From Patiria pectinifera (taxonomy: Eukaryota; Echinodermata; Asteroidea; Valvatida; Asterinidae), in the NCBI GenBank assembly GCA_029964075.1, contig CM057138.1, positions 6,380,932 to 6,444,931 on the forward strand: a DNA stretch of 64,000 nt, in the 5' to 3' direction. The notes beneath the pieces are model-generated. The model was not told where the DNA came from. It made no database searches and was given only the letters and a program-made list of their open reading frames with translations. Below, piece by piece: positions 33,901-38,779 of the stretch (positions are counted from its first letter, which is position 1; the number at the start of each line of letters is the position of its first letter). A program made the translations under genes and the position numbers.

Positions 33901-35774
33901 GTTCGTGGGTTTAAACGAACATATTGCTGGAACTTGCATACGTGTGGCCTTAAGATATATAAAATATATCAGTATGACGTCCTTAACCCTAATGGTCCCC
34001 AACCCTTCAAAATCCAACTGCATGTTTTGTTGGAATCTGTTGGAGTGAGTAGTGCACTTAGTAAGCTGATTATGCTTTACATGTTGTTTAGCATACCACC
34101 ATAACCAGAGTCCAACAGTTTGGGTATAGAGTTTACCATATGGTGTTGGTATTTGCAAGAGTGAGGGAGGCTCCTAGTAAATCACTCAAGGGGATTACAG
34201 TTAATGCACACCAAAGTGCTAGGGAGGTCCAGCCACTTTTTAATTTCGAATTTGTCACGGCTGGGACGGTGAGTCCAAGGGTGTGGCTCTGGTTATGATT
34301 AATTTGTTCTGTTAGATTGTATTATTATTATTAATCATTTCTGGTAATGAAACCAAGGATTTCTTAAATGCGCACTAGGCACTGTAGCTCGCAAGCCTGA
34401 AGAAACCTGTAGAGAGAAGACAATGAGAAGAAATGACAGTTTTAGAGGTGGGAGGAAAAGCCCAGAAGAATATTCTGGGGAAAACCCACAGAATCAGGTA
34501 GGGACTGAAAACCCAATCCACATATTGGCCCAGGCGGGATTCGAACCTGGGTCACAGCTGTGGAAGGTGAGGAAAGTACCGCTGCGCCAACCGGACTCCC
34601 CTGTAGACATTAAAGATTGTTGTATTCTATTAGATTTGCTCTATTAGACTGAATATTTTTTGGTCCTAGAGGGCCAGCCTATCCTCTTCGTACTTATATT
34701 GCTATCTTATAGGGTTACCCCATTATGTCAATGAAAGGGTGGCCAGGGATGGCTAGTGCGTAAAGTGCTTGCCTCTCACCACTGTGGCCCGAGTTCAATT
34801 CCCAGCTCGGACAATACGTGAGTAGAGTGGTCAGCGTTGATTCTGTCCTGTGCCACAAGGGTTTTTCTCTGGGTTTTCCGGTTTTCCTTCCGCAAAAATC
34901 AAGTCTTTTGATCTCTGGCTGTGCTCCGTAATCAGACATGGCACCTTTACATGCGTTTGGCTCGACCACGCTGTAGCCGTGTCCTTCGCAATTCAGCTTC
35001 TCAGCTGCGAGTAAGGATGATTAGCCTCCCAAATTATTACTATTATAACAAATCCGGCCCAGTGTGTAAACCAGATGCATGAAAGGACTTCCAGTCAATA
35101 GCCATTGTGGATCAGCCAAACAGAGTTTTTGTGTGCTCTACGACCAGCTTCACTTGGCTAGCCAAGTCTTGATTAATTTTATCATTGGGTATAAGATTAT
35201 CATTGGGTATAAGATTATCATTGGGTATAAGATTATCATTGGGTATAAGATTATCATTGGGTATAAGATTATCATTGGGTATAAGATTATCATTGGGTAT
35301 AAGATTATCATTGGGGAGTGTGTGGCCTAGTGGTTAGGGTTCGTGACTCATGATCAGAGGGTCCGGGGTTCGAATCCAGCCGCCATTCATATATTGTGTC
35401 CTTGGGCAAGGCACTTCAACCCCACTTGCCCCTCTCCACCCAGGAGTATAAATGGGTGCCGGCATTAGCTGGGGGGTAACCTGCGATGGACTAGCATCCC
35501 ATCCAGGGGGAGTAGAAACATTCTCAGTCGTTTCATGCTACTGAAACCGGAGATAAACGCCGGCCTGATGAGCCACGTTGGCTCGGGACAGACTTACTTT
35601 TTTATAAGATTATCATTAAAATTGTGCTGTATTTATGTATTCTAGGAATCTGTGAATGATGCAGCAATCGCCAAGCAACTTCAGCAACAAGAACTGGAGA
35701 AATACAAGGCCCATTTGCATGCGCAACCTCACTCAGGCGTCGCCTCCAAAAACAGACAGTCATCAACCAGGTAG
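9571..35774 (+). CDS. RC3H1: Roquin (RING, ROQ and CCCH zinc-finger RNA-binding E3 ligase), complete 18-coding-exon gene
   Basis: Roquin proteins bind constitutive decay stem-loops in mRNA 3' UTRs through the ROQ domain and recruit CCR4-NOT deadenylase in cytoplasmic granules; the RING gives E3 ligase activity. Exons read from the sequence: 9571-9922, 12202-12447, 13570-13793, 14440-14592, 15594-15726, 16827-16948, 17253-17365, 18611-18796, 19411-19466, 20239-20762, 22306-22466, 23302-23548, 25768-25882, 28488-28687, 30945-31138, 32297-32381, 33419-33511, 35646-35774. All joints are GT/AG and phase-compatible and give 1,110 residues plus stop, close to human Roquin-1 (about 1,133). Residues 1-450 match vertebrate Roquin almost block for block (RING at 14-53, ROQ region about 118-410, CCCH at 422-441). 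The tail is divergent, with short conserved stretches and a C-terminal coiled coil. The start is fixed by the conserved MPIQAPQW N-terminus and an in-frame TAA nine bases upstream. I infer the single invertebrate Roquin, so the vertebrate 1/2 split does not apply. Exons 9-18 are the less certain part. Confidence 0.93.
9938..10482. mobile_element. TTAA-flanked MITE, CATCATTTG family, copy 1
   Basis: TTAAAGCTATAGTCCATCAT at the left and the inverted form ATGATGGACTATGTCTTTAA at the right. There is a central palindromic part near 10110-10130 and a GC-rich CGCACACGCACGCGCG stretch. About 545 bp. It begins only 16 bases after the Roquin exon 1 donor. Confidence 0.75.
10874..11274. mobile_element. 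piggyBac-like MITE, GCAGGATTGAGG subfamily, copy 1
   Basis: TTAACCCTAACC at the left and AATTGGGGTTAA at the right. Internally it has four or five degenerate copies of GGATTTTGCAGGATTGAGGC. Related copies: 31383-31633, 32869-33259, 55766-56935. Roquin intron 1. Confidence 0.7.
12202..12447 (+). CDS. RC3H1: Roquin coding exon 2: HEPN/ROQ region
   Basis: Residues 118-199. The exon begins with a low-complexity Ala/Ser linker, then the near-invariant Roquin blocks [20 protein letters not shown] and [15 protein letters not shown]. The acceptor is CACAG|CTG and the donor is CCAG|GTAATT. The Ser/Ala linker replaces the longer vertebrate linker. Confidence 0.95.
12534..12650. repeat. pogo/Tigger-like MITE fragment
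   Basis: TACAGTCGACTCTCGTTAAT resembles the terminal repeat of pogo/Tigger mariner relatives (TA plus CAGTYGACTCTCGTTA). Shared text with 60440-60760 (CTAGCCAAATTGTTTG, CACATAAATGC). Roquin intron 2. Confidence 0.4.
12805..13000. repeat. Foldback inverted repeat in Roquin intron 2
   Basis: CAAATATAACATGGTTTG and CTCCCCAAGGTATTGG / GTTGACAAACCAG are mirrored by CTAGTTTGTCAACT, CCAATACCGAGGGGAG and AACTATGTTATATTTG. About 90-bp imperfect arms. A 138-codon open frame across it is a by-product. Confidence 0.6.
13570..13793 (+). CDS. RC3H1: Roquin coding exon 3: core ROQ winged-helix RNA-binding segment
   Basis: Residues 200-274. It includes [28 protein letters not shown] and [10 protein letters not shown]. 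The basic positions that contact the stem-loop RNA in the published human ROQ structures (equivalents of K220, K239 and R260, from memory of the alignment) are kept. Donor GAG|GTTAGC, phase 0. Confidence 0.95.
14440..14592 (+). CDS. RC3H1: Roquin coding exon 4: ROQ domain
   Basis: Residues 275-325. Contains [20 protein letters not shown] and SSLLYGD...[10 protein letters not shown], near-identical to vertebrate Roquin. Acceptor TATAG|TTT, donor AAG|GTAAG, both phase 0. Confidence 0.95.
14647..14845 (+). mobile_element. tRNA-derived SINE, family C, partial
   Basis: GTGTGGTCCAATAGTTAAGG with a degenerate head, then CTTGGGTAAGACACTTGACT and AATTACCCCTCTAGACCCTG. The head is missing about 20 bases relative to the copy at 20878. 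Roquin intron 4. Confidence 0.6.
15594..15726 (+). CDS. RC3H1: Roquin coding exon 5: ROQ end and C-terminal HEPN start
   Basis: Residues 326-369, beginning LQTPASFA and [13 protein letters not shown], as in vertebrate Roquins. The block [16 protein letters not shown] corresponds to the human LEL-LANIDP segment. Donor CCAG|GTACA, phase 1. Confidence 0.93.
16243..16395. repeat. TGCAACA-family repeat fragment
   Basis: TTAACCCTAACCCTCCAGGG then CTGCCAAACGCAGCAACATG and CAGAGTCTGTGGTC. It matches 30118-30290 closely and runs directly into a half-copy of another MITE. Roquin intron 5. Confidence 0.55.
16396..16776. mobile_element. Half-copy of the CATCATTTG MITE (3' half)
   Basis: Covers the part from the centre (GGAAATTTCCGTTAGTA) to the decayed end CCTACCTTTAAAA. 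Lies 50 bases before Roquin exon 6. Confidence 0.65.
16827..16948 (+). CDS. RC3H1: Roquin coding exon 6: C-terminal HEPN helices
   Basis: Residues 370-410: [20 protein letters not shown] and EFVQNHN, matching the human [25 protein letters not shown] helix. Two half-copies of a TTAA-flanked MITE family sit on either side (about 16396-16776 and 17003-17225). Confidence 0.93.
17003..17225. mobile_element. Half-copy of the CATCATTTG MITE (5' half)
   Basis: Starts ATTAAAGGTAGAGTGGACAT and stops near the centre (AAGATGTGTCGAGTGACACA). Lies 54 bases after Roquin exon 6. Together with the half-copy at 16396 it brackets the exon. Confidence 0.65.
17253..17365 (+). CDS. RC3H1: Roquin coding exon 7: CCCH zinc finger
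   Basis: Residues 411-448. The CCCH finger is C422-x8-C431-x5-C437-x3-H441 within [20 protein letters not shown]; this finger helps bind AU-rich elements. The acceptor is a tandem GCAGCAG, so exon starts 17253 and 17256 are both possible and differ by one Gln. Confidence 0.95.
17410..17662 (+). mobile_element. 5'-truncated non-LTR retrotransposon (CR1/L2-like LINE) 3' end
   Basis: The plus strand encodes [20 protein letters not shown] then [10 protein letters not shown] and a stop at about 17591. This is the hallmark C-terminus of reverse transcriptases of the CR1/L2/Jockey group. It is followed by a short 3' tail with GCGCGCTATAAATC. Only the last 60 or so codons remain. It sits in sense orientation in Roquin intron 7. 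Confidence 0.7.
17775..17846 (-). tRNA. tRNA-Ala(GGC)-like sequence, probably a pseudogene or a SINE head
   Basis: The minus strand gives a 72-base cloverleaf: A box TAGCTCAGTTGG, B box GGTTCAAGCCC, perfect D stem GCTC/GAGC and perfect anticodon stem CCGGA/TCCGG with loop ACGGCAA (anticodon GGC). Defects are C instead of U at position 33 and one mismatch each in the acceptor and T stems. It lies antisense in Roquin intron 7. No clear SINE body follows. Confidence 0.5.
18473..18540. repeat. Degenerate CCGAA/ACCGAACC repeat
   Basis: GAACCGAA-type units for about 65 bases, just before the Roquin exon 8 acceptor. A similar ACCCGAAA-rich stretch occurs at 11900-12065, before exon 2. Confidence 0.5.
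18611..18796 (+). CDS. RC3H1: Roquin coding exon 8: region after the zinc finger
   Basis: Residues 448-510. The junction with exon 7 gives [20 protein letters not shown], corresponding to the vertebrate EELEKFRKMNKR basic stretch. The end ([20 protein letters not shown]) is a predicted helix. Acceptor CATAG|GTA, donor AAAAG|GTACA, both phase 2. Confidence 0.88.
19411..19466 (+). CDS. RC3H1: Roquin coding exon 9: short Ser/Thr-rich exon
   Basis: Residues 510-528 ([19 protein letters not shown]). The donor must be AATG|GTCAGT: the alternative four bases downstream (CA|GTAAAA) would put a stop codon at the start of exon 10. No domain. Confidence 0.7.
19795..20060. mobile_element. CAGGGTGAGT-family MITE, right part
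   Basis: Right end GTGACTCACCCTGTA with CGACATTTGGGTTT, and the inner text TTTTTGGTGATCCGTGGACA shared with 37340-37825. The left end is lost. Roquin intron 9, ending 179 bases before exon 10. Confidence 0.65.
20239..20762 (+). CDS. RC3H1: Roquin coding exon 10: long disordered Pro/Ser/His-rich exon
   Basis: Residues 529-703, the largest exon. The low-complexity composition (many P, S, H, Y) is like the Pro-rich middle of vertebrate Roquin. Opens with [11 protein letters not shown] in phase 1 and closes NNTHK|GTATA in phase 0. The reading frame is open through the donor into the intron, so a retained intron would extend the protein. Confidence 0.82.
20878..21315 (+). mobile_element. tRNA-derived SINE, family C
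   Basis: The head GCTGTGGTCCAATGGTTA has B box GGGTTTGAACCC. It is followed by the shared central block TCTTGGGCAAGACACTTTAC / AATTACCTCTCTCCACCCAG and a tail TAAAGCGCTATATAAGCACC. Copies of the same central block occur at 14647, 23855, 35312, 40670 and 61425. Roquin intron 10. Confidence 0.7.
21316..22300. other. Roquin intron 10, no repeat recognised in the second half
   Basis: About 1 kb of unique-looking AT-rich sequence without element ends, ending in a run of TTTATTTA units and the weak exon 11 acceptor. Confidence 0.5.
22306..22466 (+). CDS. RC3H1: Roquin coding exon 11: conserved helix in the tail
   Basis: Residues 704-756. [18 protein letters not shown] corresponds to the vertebrate SLDELHRRRKEIMAQL block, one of the few conserved tail motifs. 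It is followed by [17 protein letters not shown]. The acceptor is the weaker CTTGAG|GAT, donor AAAAA|GTCAGT, phase 2. Confidence 0.87.
22764..22983. mobile_element. Foldback MITE GTAGCCTAATTGCC
   Basis: About 100-base arms: GTAGCCTAATTGCCTC, CGAGTAAACACAATTCTAAA and CACTTTC, with the inverse at the right ending GAGGCAATTAGGCTAC. The centre contains AAACATGTTTA. Roquin intron 11. Confidence 0.75.
23094..23195. mobile_element. GTACATCATT-family MITE terminal fragment
   Basis: The end AGCAAATGTTGTATATTCCC TTTAA with GAAAATTACAGCAACAG matches the right end of the copies at 49724 and 57234. Another fragment, without ends, lies near 60890-61100 (AGTCTGGTTACCTGAG). Roquin intron 11, ending 107 bases before exon 12. 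Confidence 0.6.
23302..23548 (+). CDS. RC3H1: Roquin coding exon 12: tail region
   Basis: Residues 757-839. [11 protein letters not shown] recalls the vertebrate YSPWSCDTIGS block, and the exon ends [15 protein letters not shown]. Acceptor GCAAAG|GAC (phase 2 in), donor AAG|GTTAGT. A mariner-type MITE begins only 24 bases after the exon. Confidence 0.85.
23573..23798. mobile_element. Mariner-type MITE, CAGGGTGAGT family, intact copy
   Basis: TA + CAGGGTGAGTCAAAAAAA ... TTTTTTTACTCACCCTG + TA: TA target duplication as in Tc1/mariner. The inner arms (CATTGTTTTAGTGAAGTTC...) nearly fold back on themselves. Begins 25 bases after Roquin exon 12. Confidence 0.75.
23855..24150 (+). mobile_element. 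tRNA-derived SINE with family C central block
   Basis: The head TTCTAGCGGTGGAGCACAGA with B box GGGTTCGAGCCC is followed by CCTTGAGTAAGGCGCTTTAC, AATTACTCCTCTCAACCCAG and AAATGGGTACC. The 3' end differs from the other copies (GAACACAGGTTCGTCCCCTT then ACTTACTT). Roquin intron 12. Confidence 0.65.
24178..24783. mobile_element. Foldback MITE AAACACCGC
   Basis: AAACACCGCAAAAAAAGAAA, CCTCATTGGAGGGGTCATAA at the left, with the inverse (TTATGACCCTCCAATGAG ... TTTTTTTGCGGTGTTT) at the right. Inner parts (CGTCCAACATTGACAACAGT / GTCAGTGTTGGATGA) are also inverted, so almost the whole 606 bases fold back. Roquin intron 12. Confidence 0.75.
24830..25340. repeat. Diffuse GAGTCA-rich stretch
   Basis: Many copies of GACTCGAG, GAGTCA and GTGACTCGA on both strands without a fixed period. 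It begins and ends with the inverted pair GTTGTAATGAGT / ACTCATTACAACTC-like text, so it may be an inverted-repeat element. Roquin intron 12. Confidence 0.4.
25470..25710. mobile_element. piggyBac-like MITE, ATCCACC subfamily
   Basis: TTAACCCTAATTCCC at the left and TTTGGGTTAA at the right, with degenerate AAATCCACCA / TGTGGATTTTGATGG units inside. Ends 58 bases before Roquin exon 13, so it forms part of that exon's acceptor neighbourhood. Confidence 0.6.
25768..25882 (+). CDS. RC3H1: Roquin coding exon 13: charged tail exon
   Basis: Residues 840-877, [20 protein letters not shown] and [18 protein letters not shown]. The acceptor TTCCCAG|GTG and donor GCAG|GTAGG keep the frame. No known domain. 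Confidence 0.8.
25966..26151. mobile_element. AGGCC-ended MITE, short copy
   Basis: AGGCCAAAAAAAATAAT ... ATATTTTTTTTTTTTTGGCC T, flanked by TTA. A run of 21 A lies inside. Other AGGCC-ended elements: 37867-38773 and 58424-58802. Roquin intron 13. Confidence 0.5.
26905..28265. mobile_element. Large foldback element, arms about 650 bp
   Basis: Left-arm landmarks GACTGCGTGATAATGACCGG, GCCACTGTTAATGGAC, TTTTGTCCAGAATTACAAAG, TACATGATGCTGGATCAATG and GAAGCCGGTCTT reappear inverted and in reverse order to 28250. The centre is near 27450-27480. The element fills about half of Roquin intron 13 and ends about 220 bases before exon 14. Confidence 0.8.
28332..28489 (+). repeat. 79-bp tandem duplication that includes a 3' splice site
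   Basis: CAAAATAACTYGNAGGCAAA to GTATAGGA occurs at 28332-28410 and 28411-28489. Both copies hold the branch/pyrimidine region (TTCTCTTTRACTGT) and a TATAG acceptor. The second acceptor is the one that keeps the Roquin frame. Confidence 0.85.
28488..28687 (+). CDS. RC3H1: Roquin coding exon 14: tail exon behind a duplicated acceptor
   Basis: Residues 878-944, Pro/Ser-rich with [20 protein letters not shown]. The acceptor and about 79 bases of upstream intron are duplicated in tandem, giving an equally good upstream AG at 28408 that would shift the frame. A TTAA-flanked MITE starts 12 bases after the exon. Confidence 0.82.
28699..29213. mobile_element. TTAA-flanked MITE, CATCATTTG family, copy 2 (opposite orientation)
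   Basis: TTAAAGACATAGTCCATCAT ... ATGATGGACTCCGGCTTTAA. The central hairpin is ACGGTGCTTCTTAAGAAGCA / CCGT. Begins 12 bases after Roquin exon 14. Confidence 0.75.
29325..29480. repeat. Unclassified repeat with CTTGGTATGTA and GTGTTATAGGTA
   Basis: GGTTGAAACTTGGTATGTAG / GGGATGTGTTATAGGTAAAA and GACGTCATCATGTGATAT are shared with 31795-32110 and 40235-40475. The units contain CRE-like TGACGTCA. No ends recognised. Confidence 0.45.
29536..29937. mobile_element. hAT-like MITE with GGGTACCCG units
   Basis: TAGGGCTGGGCATCGGAACC at the left and TAAATGCACACCCCTA at the right are imperfect inverted ends of hAT style. GGGTACCCG occurs near both ends. A fragment of the same element in inverted order lies at 16040-16200. 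Roquin intron 14. Confidence 0.5.
30118..30290. repeat. TGCAACA-family repeat fragment
   Basis: Shares AAGTGACAAGCCTGCC and GCCTCAGAGTCTGTGGTC with the fragment at 16243. Roquin intron 14. Confidence 0.55.
30345..30515 (+). mobile_element. LINE 3'-end fragment (RTE-like)
   Basis: The text AAATCCATCCAAAAGTGTTC, then ATCTTGTTAACAAACTAACA and ACATAACCTTCTTGGAGGAG, is typical of the 3' end of RTE-type LINEs and of SINEs that borrow that tail. No coding part remains. Located in Roquin intron 14. Confidence 0.45.
30945..31138 (+). CDS. RC3H1: Roquin coding exon 15: tail exon
   Basis: Residues 945-1008 ([17 protein letters not shown] and so on), Ser/Pro/His-rich with no domain. The acceptor TTTAAG|GTT follows an unusual T/G-rich tract; the donor CAGT|GTAAGT is strong. 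Phase 0 in, phase 2 out. Confidence 0.75.
31383..31633. mobile_element. piggyBac-like MITE, GCAGGATTGAGG subfamily, 5'-truncated copy
   Basis: Starts inside the family consensus (GCTCAGCCGTGCATAAATTT) and ends GAGTTAGGGTTAA. Roquin intron 15, 240 bases after the exon. Confidence 0.65.
31795..32110. repeat. Same unclassified repeat, at least two units
   Basis: GATTGAAATTTGGTATGTGT / GTAGACAGGGACGTGTTATA, with two neighbouring GTCAT(C/G)-rich units and repeated CCTGTATCTCAAGAAC-type text. Roquin intron 15. Confidence 0.45.
32297..32381 (+). CDS. RC3H1: Roquin coding exon 16: start of C-terminal coiled coil
   Basis: Residues 1009-1037. [20 protein letters not shown] is a clear heptad pattern and corresponds to the vertebrate LELHQVEREIGKRTRELS coiled coil. 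Acceptor TTTCAG|GCA, donor AAG|GTAAAT. Confidence 0.83.
32869..33259. mobile_element. piggyBac-like MITE, GCAGGATTGAGG subfamily, copy 3
   Basis: A decayed left end (TTTATCCCAAATCCTCC), the same body, and an intact right end AGTAAGGGTTAA. Roquin intron 16, ending 160 bases before exon 17. Confidence 0.65.
33419..33511 (+). CDS. RC3H1: Roquin coding exon 17
   Basis: Residues 1038-1068: [20 protein letters not shown] then a Pro/Thr stretch. Continues the helical C-terminus. Acceptor TGTAG|AAT, donor TAT|GTAAGT, both phase 0. Confidence 0.8.
33983..34204. mobile_element. piggyBac-like MITE, short
   Basis: TTAACCCTAATGGTCCCC at the left, CAGTTAA at the right, with an internal inverted pair CAACTGCATGTTTTGTTGGA / ACCAGAGTCCAACAG. 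The 18 bases leading into it (AGTATGACGTCCTTAACC) also occur at 33556-33573. Roquin intron 17. Confidence 0.5.
34318..34595 (-). mobile_element. tRNA-derived SINE, family B, copy 2
   Basis: Highly similar to 8922-9202, including GGGACTGAAAACCCAATCCA and the AAAGTACCGCTGCGCCAACC head (plus strand). Antisense in Roquin intron 17. Confidence 0.75.
34737..35047 (+). mobile_element. tRNA-derived SINE, family A, copy 2
   Basis: Same head, body and 3' end as the copy at 545-900 (AAGGATGATTAGCCTCCCAA then ATT repeats). It is shorter in the middle. Roquin intron 17, sense. Confidence 0.75.
35178..35316. repeat. 18-bp tandem repeat, about 7 copies
   Basis: The unit ATTATCATTGGGTATAAG repeats perfectly from about 35181. 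The array is followed by a SINE, and one partial unit reappears after it at 35590-35605. All frames stay open because the unit is a multiple of three (MIIGYK-type peptide), which is not a gene. Confidence 0.9.
35312..35598 (+). mobile_element. tRNA-derived SINE inserted in an 18-bp tandem array
   Basis: The head GTGGCCTAGTGGTTAGGGTT with B box GGGTTCGAATCC is followed by the central block CCTTGGGCAAGGCACTTCAA / CCCCTCTCCACCCAGGAGTA and a tail GGACAGACTTACTTTT. The array motif ATAAGATTATCATT occurs just before and just after the SINE, as a 14-bp target duplication would. About 45 bases upstream of Roquin exon 18. Confidence 0.8.
35646..35774 (+). CDS. RC3H1: Roquin terminal coding exon 18
   Basis: Residues 1069-1110, [20 protein letters not shown] followed by a polar tail and TAG at 35772. 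The stop lies inside a possible donor (ACCAG|GTAGTG). Splicing to the acceptor at 36092 (CATTCTGCAG|GTCATAA) would end the protein as Arg-Ser-stop instead, so the C-terminus is almost the same either way. Confidence 0.78.
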   Translation, partial: ESVNDAAIAKQLQQQELEKYKAHLHAQPHSGVASKNRQSSTR

Positions 35775-36092
35775 TGGCTTGATGATGCAAACTCTTTACT
35801 CCTACTTCTCAAAAAATGACTAATAACTTAAATACCTGAGATAGTCTTTGACATTGGGTCGATACACCTCCAGAATCAAAATCATAAATATGTGTGTGGT
35901 TCCTAGTAAAGCATGCTAGGGAGTTAGGGTTAAAATATAAAATGCTCAAGTTTGTACAAACCAAGGCATGATCAAATGACTTGGTATGTGTCAAGTTTCA
36001 TCTGAATGCCTGCTGAATGCCTGCTACTTGTAAAATACATCAAAGGTATCATATTATAGGAATTGTATTTTTGTTCATTTCCCATTCTGCAG

Positions 36093-36145
36093 GTCATAAG
36101 TGAGTAATATATGTACCGGCAATAACAGCAGCATGGGGTGAAATG
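36093..36145 (+). other. Possible 3' UTR exon of Roquin
   Basis: A strong polypyrimidine tract and TTCTGCAG acceptor at 36092, followed 53 bases later by AAATG|GTGAGT, suggest a small non-coding or alternative terminal exon. Candidate poly(A) signals AATAAA occur near 37150. Inference from motifs only. Confidence 0.3.
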
Positions 36146-36519
36146 GTGAGTTTAACATCACTCTCCAGTATGGATTCATTGCAGTATTGATCATATGCTA
36201 TGTTGAGAGCACTATCATCGTAATCTGTCATTAAACCATATCTCCACTGTGAAGAATTGCTTATAGGTAAAAATATTGCATTTTAAAACTTGATTATGCT
36301 GATTTCATTTAACCAGTTCAGGCCAGGATTAATTTGACATTGACCAGACTGGCCAGGCGTTGGGTTGCTTTCAGGAACTCGATGCCAGACGGGTTCAGGC
36401 CGTCATCTGCAGGTAGCACACCCTGATATTTCCGGCCTTGCTCGCTGCGTGTTTATCCATCATTCGTTCTGAAAACCGCCAAACCTTTGCGTGTATACAC
36501 ATCATCCGAAGTGAACAAG

Positions 36520-37066
36520 TTAAAGGTACAGTCCATCATTTGTAACTTGTGCATTTTGTTCGTTTGAAGCAACAAAAGTGCTCAAAATCTAAAGAAGGGT
36601 GCTGAACAACTAACCCGATGAAGTTTCAGCTCAGCTTCAGCTATATATACTCCCAGAAAAACAATATTCTACGATCTCGATTTCAAATTAAAAGTTGCTG
36701 AATCATGTTTTGAATTGGGCCTAAATTCAGCGTCCGAGACATGTTCTCAATGAGCCGATTGCAGATACGCGATGTCACACACTGATCCGACGAATTAAAG
36801 CGTGCGCATGTGCGCCGTGTCAACGCTTGTGTGCACTTCGCTGAATAATAAAAACGAACTACTAACGGAAATTTCCAACGATGCATCTTCAGACGCATCA
36901 TTGGAAAGGCCTCTGTCCTTCGATTTCTTCAAACTGACAGCATGCCAGAAAGAATTATTCCACAGGGAGTTTAGTCCCCTTACTGTCTTTCAACCAAGTA
37001 TGTTTTTCAACAATAATTTCGCCAGTTACTTTTTGGATAGCTGCAAATGATGGACTGTAGCTTTAA
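36520..37066. mobile_element. TTAA-flanked MITE, CATCATTTG family, copy 3
   Basis: TTAAAGGTACAGTCCATCAT ... ATGATGGACTGTAGCTTTAA. 547 bp, with a central hairpin around CCAACGATGCATC / GACGCATCATTGG. The most intact copy in the window, just downstream of Roquin. Confidence 0.8.
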
Positions 37067-37339
37067 GATGAACATGAAGGCATTGTCCGAAAAAGGGCCT
37101 TGAATATAGTATATGTAGCCAGTTCATTTTATATTTTGATTGAGCCTTATAAAATAAAAAGCAGTGTAAAGAATAATTTAGTTCTTACTTGTAGATATTG
37201 ATTCGTGGTTCTCTCATTTGTAAACATCCTTGAAACGATAGTCGTTAACTGTACAGTTATCGAGTGACAACTTGTGGCAAGCCAAATGCCTTTCTTGAGT
37301 TATTTAGATATTCTAGTAGAAATCACGAGTTCTGAGTAT

Positions 37340-37825
37340 AAAAAAAACCAAATGTTTGTGACTATTGTTTTAGTGAAGTTCTGCATGTAGCACTTTCAAA
37401 ATAGGATGTGAAAGCCCAATTCATAAGCTTTCTTTTCGTACAAGAATCATTCATATCACTCATGTACTTTTCAAGTTACGGAATTTTAAATACAACCACC
37501 ATTTTAAGGTTCTGTCCACGGATCACAAAAAGTTCAGTGTTCTTTCAGCAAAACAAAAACAAATCACATAGGGATGTGTGTAAATTGTTTTTGTTTTGCT
37601 GAAAGAACACACACCTTTTTGGTGATCCGTGGACAGAACCTTAAATGGTGGTTGTGTTTAAAATTCTGTAACTTGAAAAGTACATTAGTGATTTGAATGA
37701 TTCTTGTACTAATAGAAAGCTTATGAATTGGGCTTTTATATACTAGATTTTGAAAGTGCTACATGCGGAACTTCACTAAAACAATGGTCCCGACATTTTG
37801 GTTTCGGTTTTTTTTACTCACCCTG
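37340..37825. mobile_element. CAGGGTGAGT-family MITE, long foldback form
   Basis: Nearly 230-base arms: AGTGAAGTTCTGCATGTAGC, GCTTTCTTTTCGTACAAGAA and TTCTGTCCACGGATCAC are mirrored to the right. Right end ACTCACCCTG; left end decayed. Downstream of Roquin. Confidence 0.7.
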
Positions 37826-37866
37826 TATTACATATATGAATGCTATCCATGTAATTGCATGCATTT

Positions 37867-38773
37867 AGGCCGAACAAAAAAAATGGTGTGTTTACGGTAA
37901 CCCGACCGACCTGGAATTTTTTCGGCCAAATTGCCGACCTCAAACTTTTTATTGCCATTTTGAAGGTTGATAATTGACAAATTTCAAACATTTCAAGTAC
38001 TTTTAATTATTTGCCACGAACAAAAAACACTTTCCACACTTGAATCTGACCATGATTTGACACAAACATTCCTGTGTTAAACGTGCGAAAATCGCGACGA
38101 TCTCAAAACTTGAACTCTCAAACTACGAAGTACGATTATTTTTGCACAAACGCATCGGGGTACGCCTGGCTGGCCGACGGACGGCATGGTTCTCCCCACA
38201 TACAAACGTGCGTACTGCGTATCTGCCCGATACACTGGAATTTTTTTCTCCACCTTAATTTCTTAATTTGAAACTTACATGTAAATGTAATGCATACTTT
38301 TCTAGTTAGGAAGCAATGAAACACAGGTTGTGAGATGTTAATTTTTTTTAAGTTAACAATTTGATTTTTTTTCTTTAATTACAAAAATATTAATAACCTA
38401 CAAGATCTCCTCTGAATTTCAAGGACAAATCTTAAGATAAAGACCCCCAGATTTGCTCTAAAATGCACCAGAGAGCTTCTAAAGTTCAAACATTTTCGGG
38501 TTGTTGAATCACAGCAAATCTTCCCCCACATGTTTGAAAAAATCCTGGGGAGAACCCTAGCCGACGAAACAAATTAATTTGGATTGAAATGTATCGATTG
38601 AATATGTTCAATGCTGGAATAGTGGTTTTATACAATTTTTTGCGAAAGAACACGCATGGGCATGCAGAACTGAAATGAAAAAAAAAATTACAAAATAAAA
38701 TTATTTCCCTACCTACCTACCTGGATTTTTTTCAGGCCGTTATCGTAAACACACCATTTATTTTGTTTGGCCT
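37867..38773. mobile_element. AGGCC-ended TIR element, 907 bp
   Basis: AGGCCGAACAAAAAAAATGG / TGTGTTTACGGTAAC at the left and GTTATCGTAAACACACCATT / TATTTTGTTTGGCCT at the right. Flanked by TTA. No transposase found inside. Confidence 0.7.
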
Positions 38774-38779
38774 TAATGA

